From Hawksworthiomyces lignivorus (lineage: Eukaryota > Ascomycota > Sordariomycetes > Ophiostomatales > Ophiostomataceae), in contig NTMA01000010.1 of assembly GCA_002917075.1 (NCBI GenBank), forward strand, positions 248,001-312,000: DNA of 64,000 nucleotides, given 5' to 3'. The notes under the pieces are model-generated. The model did not search any database, had not been told where the DNA came from, and worked only from the letters and a program-made list of their open reading frames with translations. Positions 18,567 to 33,100 of the stretch are shown here, one piece after another. Positions within the stretch are counted from its first letter, which is position 1. Every line of letters starts with the position of its first letter. Both the position numbers and the translations under genes were made by a program.

Positions 18567-21444
18567 GCCAAAGCCGTTAGACACATTTCTCTGCTTCATT
18601 GCGATCTCAAAGAGGTGCCTCCGGCCCTGCAAAGCTTAGACAGGAGTTCAAAGATTAACGCAAGTCGCATTTTATCATTCTCAAGGTGGCTCCAGTTATA
18701 TCCTTCTCTCTCCACAAGAGGCTCTCCTTTTTCAATAGTGAATACTTATGCTCTCTTACTATTCGAAGACTCCGCGTCTTGCGAGAGACAGCCACTTGGC
18801 AAGCATTGCATCGTGTGCATTTATGTTATATTTGAGATATTTGAGTACGTCATTTCCTCTCTGTGGAGCACGCTTTCATTTCCGCCTCAGAGATCTGCTT
18901 TTTACGGACAGAGCAAAGAACGAAAATACCAGTGTCTTTGAACGGTCGCAGATGCATCTGTCTTTATTCTACAAATTGGTGTAAGGTAAATTGCTGCTTG
19001 CAGCGCAATTATTGATAGGTGAGAAGTGGACTGCCTGAACTAGATCGTCCATGGAACTCAGCGTGTATACGACAACGTTAAACTCGAATATTTGTGCGAC
19101 ACAGCCTCCTTGGCTTAATATGCATCACAACATTGACAATGTGTAGTAGAGGTGACACTGCAGCCACACTAAACAGGCAGGGTCCTCTTTTCATATTATC
19201 TCAGCGCAGAAACCAATCGGCACTGAATATTGATCCCCGCTGCTAACTCCGATAAATAACATAATATGTAGCTTGCCTGGAATTTGCCGGAGTTGTAACG
19301 TCCAGCTGTCCCTGATCCTTTGATATTCTCGCCGGATTATCAACTACCACTTGCAGTAGAAATAGTCAACGCTATTATTACCAAAAGGAGCCATCATGCA
19401 GGCCCTGCCTCCGTATTGTGGGGAAGTTTATCAGACGAGGTGTTAGTGATCACGTCAGATTACTATTCGATACAACGCTGCCGGTAGACTTCGAAAAGCA
19501 AGATCGGTTTGGTGTTTGGAATCTAAAGTCTAAGTTTTGGTCCCCGACACATCGGCAGTGCTCCCTGGTCACATACGGAGAGTTCCGTGGACGCGAACAG
19601 CCCATCGCTGCCGAAAAGAGGAGAGTAGCTTTCCAAATCTTAACCACACACAGTTTGATTGATTAGAACCCCCGGTTCATTATTTTGCTTCTTTTGCAAA
19701 TTCGCAGGGTTCACTTAGATGCACCTTAGTAGTCAGTGCATGTGCAATGTAGCTCTTTGGCAACAAATTATTCAACCCCATTCATGTTAGAGGACGAAAT
19801 GAGCATCCCTACCGCTCCTGCAGATGTTGGTGGAACAATGAAAAATCCTCTCCGCGAAATGAGGCTCGAGAATTAGGGCTCTCCGTGTATATGCAGTTCT
19901 GCCGCTTCCTACCAACTTCAGATACCTTTTGGTTCCAGCCCAGTTTGGCTCCACACTTCTTTCACTTGCCTTGACCGTGGGGCCAAAACCAATGTCAAAA
20001 TGGATCAGACATGCTATAAGCGTCTTCAGCGCTCCCTTCTCCTCTCTAGCAAGAAAGCAGGGACAAGAAGCATTAGTTGGTTGACCGTGTCCAAGTAACT
20101 GTTCGTGTGATGCAATCTTCTTCGCTATCTCTCACACACCTGTCAGCTTGGTTTCGCCAGTGGCGTCTTTTGGGGTATAAGCATTATCCCCCCTCACTTC
20201 ATTTCCCTCTCGCTACCGGCTAGACCGGTCGAGGAAGCTGTCTTTGAACTTGGTTCTGCATTCTTGCACCTTGGAAGCTTTGTCGATCTCATTAGGTCTG
20301 TATCTCATGGATCTGGCAAAAGCTTCGCCCATGTATCAGACGCTTTCAACAAGAACAACGGTTGATTTACTCCGAATGCATTTTACTTTTGGGGGGGAGG
20401 AAATCTTGTAATAATAAATTTCCTTGTCCTCAAGTGCTCGACAACTTTCGTTCAACTTTCTGACCTTAAATATCAAACGTAGATGAGACTGTGTTTATAA
20501 CGGTAAAACATATTGCACTTCCTTGCACTCTCTAATTTTAGCAGATATAAACGTAGGACATGCCAGCTGCGATGCTCACAGCAAAGGCGAAAACAAGGCA
20601 GGAAGAAGCTTCTGTTTATGGTGCCCGTTTTGTCTTCTCTTCACCTGATCGACGTAAAAAGCAAAAACTTTATAGAATCCAGAATATACATCCAAATTCT
20701 GGCCAGGATGATCATCTTAGTATAGAGTGAGATACCCCTACCACTTAGTAGATAGCCTGATACACCTCGGCCTCCATTTACCGCCTCGAATAGCTCTCAC
20801 TTTCTTCCCAGCGTCATGACATTTAGAGACTTTGTTTGCTTTTCACCACTGCCAAGCTCCACGCCCATTCTTAGCCCTGAGCCGAAGTTGCCACGCCAAA
20901 ATATCACCGAGCAGCCGCACGAACCGAAGCGAAGTGAATAAAATGGCAGCTACCTCGCTCCCATTTTGTTATATTTGTAAGGAAAGAGCAACAGTACTTC
21001 TTTCCATTTTGTTACAATACTTGTCTATCATCGTTTGCCAATTCCTTTTTGATTTTATGCCGTCTCTAGACTTGTTTGTCTTCTTCCTTTTGCCTTCCTC
21101 CTTTCTTTTTCTTTCTTCTACTTCTTCTTCTCTTCTTTCCTTCTCTCCTTCATATTATTTTTTTCTCTGCATCCAGCTTATCCATCCTTGATATGCAACG
21201 GATAAATTAGCTGACTTTTGATTCTTTATTTCACTACATTTGCTTTACTCGTCTTGCTGCCTTCACATTACCTGACGAGGCATTGCGCCCCATACTGTGT
21301 TCCTTCCTAGGTTAGTGATTGCTTTCTTCATTTCAGAGTATTCTCATCCCACGTCAGTACATTTTCCTGTTACGGGTTAATCTGTCTAATTGAGACTAAC
21401 ATTCTTCAAAAGCTAAACGAGTTATTCATAGCTAGCAGTGAGCA
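18038..21444. other. Intergenic 3.4 kb between ADE1 and the PKS
   Basis: No gene recognised on either strand; only short frames without family resemblance. Contents: a 40 bp A run (18525-18564), AT-rich DNA to about 20.8 kb, and a strongly T/C-rich tract (21060-21180) typical of fungal promoters just upstream of the PKS. Confidence 0.55.
18525..18564. repeat. Poly(A) run, 40 bp
   Basis: Uninterrupted A40. No obvious target-site duplication or upstream gene copy was recognised around it. Confidence 0.95.
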
Positions 21445-24400
21445 ATGGGGTCGCTGCCAACCTCGGCAGAAGGCCAAGGTACAAATGCCATCGCCGTTGT
21501 TGGCATGGCTTGTCGTTTTCCTGGCGATGCTACGGATATAGAAAGTTTCTGGGAAATGATGCGCGAAGCCAGGGACGCTTGGTCCGAGATCCCTGGCGAC
21601 CGCTTCAACGCAAAGGGTTGGTATCACCCAGATCCCAACCGACCAGGCAGTGTTAGTCTTTTCTTCAGCTCTAGGTATCATTGAATTATTCATGTTTCCA
21701 CCTTGCATTTGTAATTTCCGCTAATAACTGCCGTACTTTGACCAGTTTCATATCCGCGGCGCTCACTTCATCAAAGGCGACATCGCAGCCTTCGATGCTC
21801 CAGTAAGATTTCCTGTGGTTCAATCTTTCCAGTCTTCTGTATTGAATTCTTCAACAGAAGGGGAGTATGTGAATCCAGTGCTAATGGATTAAATCTGTAG
21901 TTCTTCTCGATTTCCACGGCTGAAGCCGTGTCTATGGACCCTCAACAGCGGATGCTGCTCGAGGTCGTATACGAGGCGCTTGATAGCTGTAAGTTTGCAC
22001 AACCAACCATTTGCTATCGCATAATCTGGCTATTCATTTAATTTTATTTTTCATTTTTTGAATATCACGTTGCCAAACTATATTTGTATACTCATTCTGA
22101 CCAACTAAAGCCGGAATCCCCGTTGCTTCGCTTTCGAACACAGCAACTAGTGTGTTCTGCGGATCATTCGTGAGAGGTGAGTTATCATTGAGCCTGTCTT
22201 CTGCTTCTGGTATATAAATCACACGTTATCTACGGAGACAGCTTACTCAAATATCGCGAAAATAATATAGACTACGAGCAGCCGTGCATGCGGGATCCAG
22301 ACACAACGCCGCCATATTCGGCCACCGGAAATGGCATTGCGATCCTTGCCAATCGTATCTCTCACGCATTTGACTTTGCGGGGACAAGTCAAACAATTGA
22401 TACTGGTTGTTCTGCTAGCATGATAGCTGTTCACCAAGCGTGCAAGAGTCTCTTGAACGGAGAGTCCACTGTGGTAAGTTAGATATAATTTCTTTTTTCT
22501 CATTTGTCTTTCTCTAGCTTTCTCGCCATTTCTTTCTAACAGTTAAAGGGCATTGCGGCTGGAGTCGGCCTGATATTCTCACCAAATACTCTTGTACCCA
22601 TGGCCAATTTGAATATTCTGGGTGCGGATGGCAGATGCTACACGTTCGACAAACAAGCCAATGGCTATGGCCGCGGAGAAGGCATTGGAGTTGTTGTTTT
22701 GAAGCGACTTGAAGATGCAATTAGTGATAATGATACGATCCGAGCTATTATTCGTTCCACGGCCAGCAACCAAGATGGTCACACGCAAGGTTAGATTCGT
22801 TCAACACTTAAGGGACTCTGATGGTGTAAATACAGCTGACGTTATTTTCAAGGCATAACGCTTCCAAGTAAGGAACGCCAAATCCACAACATGAGTCTGG
22901 TTTATCGCAACGCTGGTCTCGATATCACTCGCACAGCATACATGGAATGCCATGGTACAGGAACCCAAGCTGGGGACGTCAAGGAAGTGGAGGCTGTAAC
23001 AAAGCTGTTCTGCAGCCGCCGTACAACCAGCAGTCCTCTCATCATTGGCTCAGTGAAGACCAATATCGGCCATCTTGAAGGGAGTGCTGGCGTGGCTGGT
23101 TTGATCAAAGGCATTCTAGTCGTCGAAAAGGGGTTCATCCCCAAGCATCTCAATTTCACTTCAGCCAATCCAAAAATCGACTTCATTGGTATGAAGTTGA
23201 AGGTACGGCCAGCCAAGGCATTCCTTTCTTATGTTATTCATTCACTCACAGCTTTAGGTTGCATCGGAGCTCACTCCTTGGCCTGTCGCAGGCCTTCGCC
23301 GCGCCAGTGTTAACTCTTTTGGTTTCGGTGGTACAAACGCCCATGTCGTCCTGGATGATGTACCTCACTTTTTAGCTGAATCTGGCATATCTGGGGGTCA
23401 TCACGAAACGTACTTGTTTCCTGGCGATAAGTTGCAACCTAGGGTAGAGAGCAAACCGGTTCCACGGAATCGTATTTTTGTTTTCTCTGGTCACGACGAA
23501 GCCGGCCTGGGTAGGGTCATCGAGAGTCAAGCAAAGTATTTGGCGAAGCACTTTTTAGAAGACAATTTTGAAGCAGCCAACTACGCCTACACTCTCTTCT
23601 CGCGGCGGTCTCGGTTAAGCTGGCGGACATTCATTGTCGCTTCATCTGCAGCTGAGCTTCTACGGAAATTGCAAGACAAAAACATGGCAGAGCCATTCCG
23701 AGCTATGCCTCATGCACTTGATAGGCTTGCACTCGTCTTTAGCGGTCAAGGAGCCCAGTGGCATGCTATGGGGCGCGAGTTGCTCAACTACCAGGTTTTC
23801 TACAATAGTGTGTCTGCTGCGAGCTGGTACATGACCACCGTTCTAGGAAGTTCATTTCACTTATGGGATGAGCTGCATCGCAGTAAGCAATCATCACATG
23901 TCGACGAACCTTATATTGCTCAACCCGCAACGACTGCCATCCAGGTAGCCTTGATCGATCTCCTTATTTCCAGCGGCATCCAGCCTACCGCTGTCGTGGG
24001 ACACTCTTCGGGAGAAATTGCAGCGGCATATGCCATTGGGGCCATCCGCCGAGAGGATGCGTGGAAGATTGCCTATCACCGTGGACAGTCTGTTTCTCAG
24101 ATAGCGACATTGGCGCCAAATCTTCGAGGCGGCATGCTCGCTGTTGCACTTTCGGAAGAGGACGCCCGTCATGGCATCATGGAGGCCAGAGTTGATTCAG
24201 TGGGCATTGCTTGTGTAAATGGGCCGACGTCCGTCACGCTCTCTGGTGACATTGATGGAATCTCTCGCCTTCACAATTTCTTCCGCAGCCGCAATGCAAG
24301 AGCAACACCTGTCAATGTGAGCATTGCTTACCATTCGCGGCACATGCAAGTCATCGAAACTACATATCGCGAGGCCTTGAAGGAGATAACTCCCATCGTC

Positions 24401-27400
24401 TCGGAAACCAAGGGCACGTTTTTCTCATCGGTCTTTGGCAGGGAGGCAGCAACACACGAGCTAGGCAGCGAATACTGGGTCAAAAATTTGGTCCTCCCAG
24501 TACAATTTCACAGTGCGGTGACAGTGATGTTGAATCAGACAAACCCTACTGTGTTTTTGGAAGTGAGTCCTCACAGAGTCTGGGAATCTACCATTCAGCA
24601 GATCCACAATGCCACTGCTGAAAACAGGAGCAAAGGGCCTGGCAATCAGCCTATATATATCTCCCTCCTGCATCGTGAACAAGATGCCTCCATGACAACC
24701 CTGAAAGCCATGGGCGAAATCTGGAAGCTGGGTCTCAATTTTAACATCGGTTGGTGTCTTTCAAACACAGAAAAGAAGCCACACCATATTGTTGACGTTC
24801 CTTCATATCCGTGGGATCATTCGAGGAAGTACTGGCATGAATCGCATTTGTCTAAGGCCAATCGATTCCGCAACCACGGCCGCGAAGACATCATTGGTGC
24901 TCCTTTAGAAAATTCGACGCCACAAGAGCCGCGTTGGCGAGGGTTTTTCCGTGTGCAAGAGAACCCTTGGCTTCAAGACCATGTTATTCAAAAGTCCATC
25001 ATCTATCCAGCCGGCGGCATGATTGCTATGGCTATCGAAGCAGCCAAGCAGCTTGCTGACAGCCGTCGCGAGATACTAGGGTTCGAAGTCACGGAATTTA
25101 GCATCTGCAAACCAATGCTTATTCCATCCACTCCACAAGGCCTTGAGAATATGTTCAACGCTCATCTTTTACAGCAGACACAAGAACCTTCTCAAGCTAA
25201 CAACGCTACCTATGGCTTTTCCATCTTGTCTAAACCCGAGGATGCACCGTGGACTACACATGCTACAGGACGTTTTACAATTATGTATAACGAAGAGGCC
25301 ATTTGTCCAGAGTCAGTCTTGGAACAAGAATTTTCTGTCGGACAACGACGAGAGGCCTACCTCCTATGCAAAAAGACTTGTTACACTCAGCTTGTTCCTC
25401 GGCAATTCTATGAAATGCTTAATGTTATCGGCATGACGTATGGACCTCAGTTCCGCAATCTCACTGAGATTGGGAAAGCCTCCACATCAGCCTGCGGCGT
25501 GATACGAATCGCCGACACAAAGTCGCACATGCCGTTCCAATTTGAATATGATCATATCATCCATCCAACAACACTGGATACTATGCTTCAACTTGTTCTT
25601 GCGTCTAGAGGCGACGATGATGAAGCCATGCTTCCATGTTCTGCGGCTCGTATATTTGTTTCTGCCAAATTGCCCAGAGGAGCTGGCTCTCTTTTTAGAG
25701 GCTATGCTACGGCACGCAAGACAACCTCTAACAGTGCTTGCGCGGAGATCACTATGTTCGACGATGAGCTTCGGACTCCAGCCGTGGTAATCGATCATCT
25801 GGAGTTCAAATCTGCTCCGAAACAGACAGGTTCAGGAAGTGGGGGATTCCTACCTTCGCACCGCAACCTTTGCTCTGAAATCGTTTGGAAACAAGACATC
25901 AGCTGCCTTACCGACCTGGGCAGTGAAATGCCAAACAGTGCTTTGGACCTTGTTGATCTAGCCTCTCACAAAAACCCAGACCTGTCTATTCTTTTCCATC
26001 TCCAAGATAGAGAAGTTTCTGATGAGATTATGCCTTCTGCCAATGGCAATGTTCAATTGCTAGACATCGCCACTGATGCTCTCAAAATAAAGGATCTGAT
26101 TTTTAACAAATTGACTGCTGACTACGAAACACCTCGCTTCTCTGAGTGCATTATATCTGGGTCAGATTCCGACAAAGTCTGGGGCCGCCTGCGCGTTTCA
26201 AAGGGCAACAGCCCAAGTGCTGAGCGGGTCAAAGTGTCTGCAAATCTGCCTCTGGGATGTCGTTTTGATGTCATCCTTTGCTCCGTCGATAAGCAGAACC
26301 CTGACAACTATATACCTGAGATATGTAAACAAGTAGCCGATGACGGCTGGCTTATCGTCCTTCCAAAGAATGACACAGTGTTTGACCGCAACTTCTACCA
26401 GTCATTTCACAATACACTCCAGCTTGCCGGATTGCAAATGATAACAACATCAAGCCATGCTAGCAACTTTATTGCAGCACAAAAGAATGTTGCAAATTCT
26501 AATGGCTTCGAAGTGAAAAAAGGAGAAGTGGTGATCCTTCTTCCAGACGAGATGTCGCCATTCGTTTCCGTCTTGAAAGATGCCAGTCGCTCTGCTCTTG
26601 AGAAAACGTTGTCTTCAAAGGTCTATGAAGTTCCTTTTCATAAAATCACAACGCTGACAAAAGACCAATTACGAATGCCTACTCTATCATTTATAGAGCT
26701 TGTGTCTTCGATTGTATTTTCTATGGGTCCGGAGACATTTTCGCATCTCCATCGCCTCTTGACGCTCTCCAAGGGTTTGATGTGGCTTACAAGAGACGGA
26801 CAGCGCGCCGTCCGAGATCCGAAGTCATCGCCATTTATTGGGTTGGCTAGAACATTGCGATCAGAGGATCACAAGAAGAAAATTGTCTCTCTGGATATCG
26901 AAACTGGATATAACAACGAGAACATGTTAGTTCCAGAGCAACTCGTGAGAAGCATCTTATATCTCTTTAAGCGCGTTTGTTGCAGTGGCTCACATGCTAC
27001 TGCCTCCGACGACGTCGAGTTTGTATACTCCAAGAACTGTCTGATGATTCCTCGCCTCATGCCTTTGACACTTCTAAACGACGTAATCGAGCAAGGACCA
27101 ACCGTACTTCATATGATTGTTCAGACACCTCTGTTGGCAGAGAACAAGGCGATGAGGCTTGATATTTCAACTGTTGGAACAGCTTCCGGGCCGTTGTTTA
27201 TCGAAGACGCAACAACTTTGCGACGCCCACTGCTACAAAATGAAGTTCGCATTGCAGTTTTAAGCACTAACCTGCTTCCTGAAGACATTGCTCTGATTCA
27301 TAGAGAAGCCTATGCGGAGATCATGGGCACCGATGTATTTGGCACCGTCATTGAAGTTGGGTCCAATGTAAAGGATTTGCTGCCGTCATGTTTCGTTGTT

Positions 27401-29463
27401 GCTCGAATGCGAGGCACTGTGAAAACCCACGTCATTGTCGACCAGTCTAGGGTTCGCAAAGTTCAGCATCCAGGACAGCGGCGATGCATCTGCCCCACAG
27501 CACTCGCTACCGCTGTGTATGCGTTTGTAACGAGCCGCCAGATTCTTAAGGATGATTTTGTTCTCGTATACGGTGTTTCATCAGCATATGGACAAGCGGC
27601 GATTCGACTCGCTGTGATGCTAGGTAATCACGTCCTGGCAGCGTGCTCAACCTCAGAGGAGAAGCAACTAGTCCAGCAAAATTTTATGATACCTGCTCAC
27701 AACATCCTTGATATCCACGACAAAAATCAAGCGCTGGAGGCAAGTGTGCTGTCGTTAACCCACGGCCGTGGTGTCAATGTGGTTTTTGATCCAACATCCC
27801 GATACATCCAACAAGCCTTTCGTTGTGTTGCTGAGTGTAAGTTGCTTACTTTTTACTACTTTTGACTATGGTCTAAGGAATATGTAGCTGACTGTCGCCT
27901 ATTTTCTGCAGGCGGTCGTGTCATTTGTGTTGGCCGAGATGGTTGTGAATTGCCAAATCTGCAGTTTCCACTCAAAACCTTGAGTCTTGAGACGGTCAAC
28001 ATCGGTCTTCTGGAGACTCGACGCGCCGACGAATTAGAGAAGCTTGCAATTGATGTTAAAAATATGCTTGAGTTCGACCCAGACTTGGACGTGGCTTGTG
28101 GAACTGTGGAATATAGCATGTGCGATCTCCAGACTGCACTGAAAACTGCCGCTGGCGACACGTTCGCTGCACCTTATGTGCTGCTTACAAACCCTGGAAA
28201 GGGCTCGACGGAAGTTAGCATGCCATTGCAGTTGACACAAAAGTTGCAGCTGTCGCCATCTGCGACGTACCTGCTTGTGGGTGGCCTTGGCGGCTTAGGC
28301 CGCAGTATCTCTGAGCACCTCGTTAGGAACGGTGCGAAGCATATCGCCTTCTTCTCTCGATCAGGTGCTACCACTCAAGCGGCACAGTCACTTCTCGGAA
28401 GACTGCGCGAGTTGGGAGTCAATGCCCACGCTCTCGCAGTGGACATTTGCAGTGAAGAAAAGCTTTCTGCGTCGATAATGGACGTCCACACCATCATGCC
28501 GAATATCAAGGGCGTTATCCAATGCGCTGCCGTCGTGGACGTAAGTGTGCAATAAGCCCTAAAACCTATAGGACACTGATTTATGCTAACTGTTTATTTT
28601 GTTAGGATGCTGTGTTTCCAAGCATGGATTACGAACGTTGGAAAAAGTCTTTTGAGCCCAAGACGACTGGCTCTTATAATCTCCATCGACTGCTCCCTCG
28701 GGACATGGATTTTTTCATATTCCTCTCTAGCTCCTCCGGCGTCATTGGCAATCGCGGCCAGGCAAATTATTCTGCTGGAAACAGCTTCCAAGATGCACTG
28801 GCACGCTACCGCAGTGCTCTCGGTATGCATAGTGTATCCATTGACCTTGGTCTTGTGCTGGGAGCTGGCATGGTGGCAGAGAATGAAAATCTTCTAGATG
28901 CTATGCAAGCCAGCGGATTCATAGGCATTCGACTCCAGGACGCTCTTCATATTCTGGACCGAGCCATGGCAAACCCGCAGTCTGAAAAAGCTATCAACAT
29001 ACCCGCACAGATTGTGACAACCGTTGGTACAGGCGGTCTGACCATACAGAATCAGCCATCTGATCCGTTCTGGACTCGTACAGCTCTGTTTCGATATCTT
29101 AATCAAGTCGATGCTCCGCCTGGTGGTCTGAAGACAGGCAAGGACGGCCGCAGTGTGAGCGGAGGACGTAGCTTGCAAACAGCCATCCAAGTTGCAGCTA
29201 CACTGGAAGATGCGTCTCAGGCAGTTTGTACGGCGCTCATCGCAACTATAGCTAAGCGGAAAGGCATGGTTCCGGACGACTTTGATCAGTACCAGTCTCT
29301 TGGCAGCTACGGCATTGACTCCCTCGATTCTATTTTTGTTCTCGGGTGGATCTCTCGTGAAACAGGCGTCACAGTACAGACAGTGGAAGGGGTGACTATT
29401 GCAGAACTCGGCCGTGAAGTGGCGCGGAGAACTCTTGATGCTCTGGCAGAAGAAGGCGCCTGA
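21445..29463 (+). CDS. Highly reducing type I polyketide synthase, KS-AT-DH-(MT)-(ER)-KR-ACP
   Basis: Ten exons: 21445-21651, 21746-21802, 21901-21988, 22111-22176, 22271-22473, 22543-22789, 22853-23202, 23258-27836, 27912-28540 and 28606-29463; 2427 aa. KS triad C186 (DTGCSAS), H323 and H363; malonyl-type AT with S656 (GHSSG); DH with H981 ([12 protein letters not shown] where Gly is usual) and D1180 ([10 protein letters not shown]); KR with GGLGGLG near 2053 and Y2197 (GQANYS); ACP with S2381 (GIDSLD). The region at about 1270-1560 lacks the GxGTGG SAM-binding motif. The ER-like region (about 1700-2010) has [11 protein letters not shown] instead of the Gly-rich NADPH loop and DPTSR where NSLxG is usual. 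So KS, AT, DH, KR and ACP look functional while MT and ER look dead. No release domain and no adjacent tailoring gene. Product unknown. Confidence 0.95.
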
Positions 29464-30080
29464 AAGAAGGAAGGGATAACAGGATGGTAGGACCAAATGT
29501 GAAGAGCGGAATATGGGCAGGTTTCATGCCTGAAAGACGAGTGCCATCTCCTCGGTTGCCTATTTGTGTCTTTTATTTTGTGAACTTTATTGCTTCACGT
29601 TTCTTTTTCATCTGCTAATTCGTGTTATTGACAATGATTCAATGCGATTAGAAAAGAATGACAACCAGCACCATAGCTGTCCAAACAAGGCAATGATACA
29701 ATGTTACCTTGTATGAACGGAGGATATAGAGAGCTTTCTGGTTCAACAATCGGACACGTAGTCATCTTGTCAGGTAGCTTTATTCAGATGCTATTTAACA
29801 CGGTACTCTGTGGTTAATATCTACAGTAGGCTTTTTGTAGGGATCGTCGACATGGCGGGTTTTGGTTCTACCTTGGCAAATTCTCGTTGAGTAAGACACT
29901 GGTCATTTGTCTTCGGAACAAACGGCACAAATTTGAGAGAAACAGGCACTCCCTTGTAGAAGCTGGTAGGTGATCAGCATGAGCCTATTTGTTTCTTGCA
30001 ATGTGTACAAATTTACGGGTTTGGTGGGACTTTGGCTTCTGCTGTGTGGGGCATGATTTGTGCTGTGTGTGCAAAGAAAG

Positions 30081-30170
30081 ATGGGAAAGTGGGAAAATGG
30101 GAAATTGAGTGCACTTTTGAATGGGAAAGTTCTGAATAGGGAAATGGGGAAGAGGATTTCAGCGGGAAAT
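30081..30170. repeat. Dispersed TGGGAAA-type words
   Basis: About six GGGAAA words in 90 bp on the plus strand with short, irregular spacing. Low complexity; no known function. Confidence 0.6.
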
Positions 30171-33100
30171 GAGCATGGGAGCAAGGTTGGCCAAAACAAG
30201 GGGGAAGAAAGAGAAAATGGACAGATTAGTATGTGTGCCGAAAGGCTGAATAGTTTCGCAATTACTAGCAGGCATGCGAATGCGTTGTACAGTGGTCGGT
30301 ATATTTTGTGGCAGGGACCAGGAGGTCCGACGACGTGTGGAATCCAAAGCAGTAAAGATTGACGTTCGATGTTCGAAGCTGAAAGCGTTCATACCTTGCT
30401 TTTTCACTAGATAGAAGTTCGTGTTGCATCCTTGTTTGTGTCCTGCGTCCTCCTGAGATGTACGAGTAATAGAGTGCATTATAGCGGCGGTTGGGGGTTT
30501 ATCTACTTGTGCGCGCATATGTGTGCCCCCAATAGTCAAAATGCTCCTTGGAAGGACACTGTGACCCATTTTCTCGGTAAACCGGCGCAAGGGAAAATTA
30601 GGAGAGGAACAACAGCGAGAGCGCGAGGAGCGCGAGGAAGCGCCGTTGTATGCGGTACCAGTGGCGAGGACCACGATAGCCAAGGGTGACCAGGCCAGCA
30701 AGAAGCTGCCTGGCGCTCTGAGCGTTCTGTGCTTCATTCACAGTGCTACTGAAAAGGGGCATCGACAACATAGTCATTTGTAGCATGCAGGAGTGCAGAG
30801 CAATACGTAATGCTCGTCTATAAATACGATTTGCGTCTGCATGGAAGAACCTCTGCAAATTCAGTTACAAGGCAAATCGGAAATATCTTGTGGGCTCCTA
30901 GTATAACGGGCGAGTGGGCCAACGCTCGCTATAAGCCTTGGAATAAAGTAAATAAATAAACTTCGAACTCGTGGACGCAATTTTTGGGGGACGCTTTGAG
31001 AGACTCTAGAAAGACTTTCACGAGCGAACCCTAAGTGGGCGGGCAGATGCATACGACAGAAGTTGCACGAGGCGTACTATTTTCTTTGGCATTCTAAAGG
31101 GCAAAAAGCAACATCAGGGAAAAACTCCTAGGAACCTTTGCTATTGGCAAACGAAAAAAAACAAGGAAAAGAAGGACGGGTGAAGGAGAGACTCCAAGAA
31201 ACGTCCGCCACAAAACCGCACAAACAGATCAAAGTATGGACTACTCGACCGTAAGACGCATATACATGCGGGGTGCCGACAACGCACTGCGTACGATATT
31301 TTCTTTTGCAAGAGATATCGTATGCAGTACAAGTATGTTGAGAGGATGCTCTGTACATGAAGATAGATTGGACATGGGCACTTGCACGCAGACACGTACG
31401 GGATGCAGGAAGAGTCGTGCCAGCCTGCGCTTCTTGAACCTCCCTGCAATGCTTGGCCGAGAGCAACGGCACGCGAATAAAATAATTGAGGGAGGAGAGT
31501 GCCTCCCGTACTATGACGTAATGTCTTTCATTAGACAAGGGGACCACATGCATGCTTTTATTTTTAATTAATTTTATTTCACTCCGTACCTACCGCATAC
31601 GTCTACGCCCGTAGAGGTACATTACACATTCCTCCGTCCAATTTTCTGGTTTCCATCCTTCTTGCCCCAATCATAACACGTCTAGTGCGAGCGGCAACTG
31701 ATCTGTGCCTTCTACGGAGTATTACTCTTTCCCAGCTGGAGCGCCTCATTGCTTCATTATGTGGGTTGTTTTTTTTTCCTTGGGGGGCGGGCCTAATGCG
31801 ATCCTGCCGTTTTATTTATTTATTTTTATTTTGCAAATGCTGACAAGGCGATCAGAATCTGCTACAGCGCAGTAATTTAAAGAAACAATATGACAGCGAC
31901 AGAGTGTCCACAAACGGCACTTTTAATTCGTTGCATGCACTTCCTTCATTGCGATTGATTGCTTTCCACCAAGACCGGAAATGCGATTGACGAGCTGCAC
32001 CTAACCCCCGTCGCTAGAGCATTAAGTCCATGAATACAGATATGAAAAGAACAAGGGGACTGAGGCAGAGGCAGCAAACCGGCACATTGCCCGTCTTTTC
32101 GTCGTCATTATTGTCATCCGGTATCATTTGCTTCGCTTTTCGTGTGCTTCTTATTTGTTTCCTTTTTTTGCCTTGGCCATCATTGTCCGCCTTTTCCCAC
32201 TAGCTGGCATCATTAAGATCCATGCTTACGGAGCAATACTTGTACTCCAGAAGAACAATAGTGATAGTGCTAATTTAATGGAGCCTCAAGTTTCTCTGGT
32301 TGACAAGGGTTTGGTTTCTTTTTTAGGTCGCTGAACTGGTTTCCCTATGCTTGGAAGAAATTAACCTGTGGGGTGCGAGATGATCCATCAATGACGCTGT
32401 AGCATTGAGACCATCTCCTCCGTACGTTGTACTCCATACGCTTTAGGGGTAAGGTATTTTTATATCTCAGCGTTTACGCTTATTGCGTGTCAAAAGACCA
32501 AGTCGCCAAGAAGTGTGCCTGTATTGTGTGTGTATGCCTGATAGTGAGAGAGAGTGTGGGCATAAGTGTGTGTGGGATGGGCGCGCTATCTCGTCGTCTT
32601 TGTCCCATTCTAGCATGGGCATGCTCGGTGGGAAATAACCGTTGAATTGACGCGATTCTGTTCGCCTGGGTCACATTCTCTTCGGTTCTCTCTTGAGTTT
32701 TTTTCTTTCTTGCCATCCCCTTTTCCTAATTTCCCGCTTTCTCCTCCGCCCCTACACTTCCCCACTCACGCATTCTTTCCATTATTCCTCTCCCCACCTG
32801 ACTTCACACAGAGAGGATGATATTTGGTTAACTATGTAGGTTAAAATAACCAGCTTACGAAGTACACATGTACAAAGAGTAACTGAGACGTTGGCTGGCG
32901 CATCCCTCCGCTCTCTTTTTCTGGCACTGAACCCTCCGGATCTCGATCTGGTGTTGTAGTCATGACAGGAAACGCGAGAATACCAAAAGTCACTCTGGGT
33001 TTCTTCTGTCACTTCATTTTGCGATCGCCTCCCTCTGATGCAAATAGAGTTACCTCTGAGTACCCTGAAAATTTGAGGAACCAGACCCTGACAAAATTCA

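Noticed and set aside
30159..30737. A 192-codon minus-strand frame with an ATG and a hydrophobic start
   Set aside because: No family resemblance, biased and low-complexity composition, and no support from codon use. Left as non-coding; transcript data could overturn this.
31236..31571. A 111-codon frame in the gene desert
   Set aside because: Short, no recognisable motif, no splice partners.
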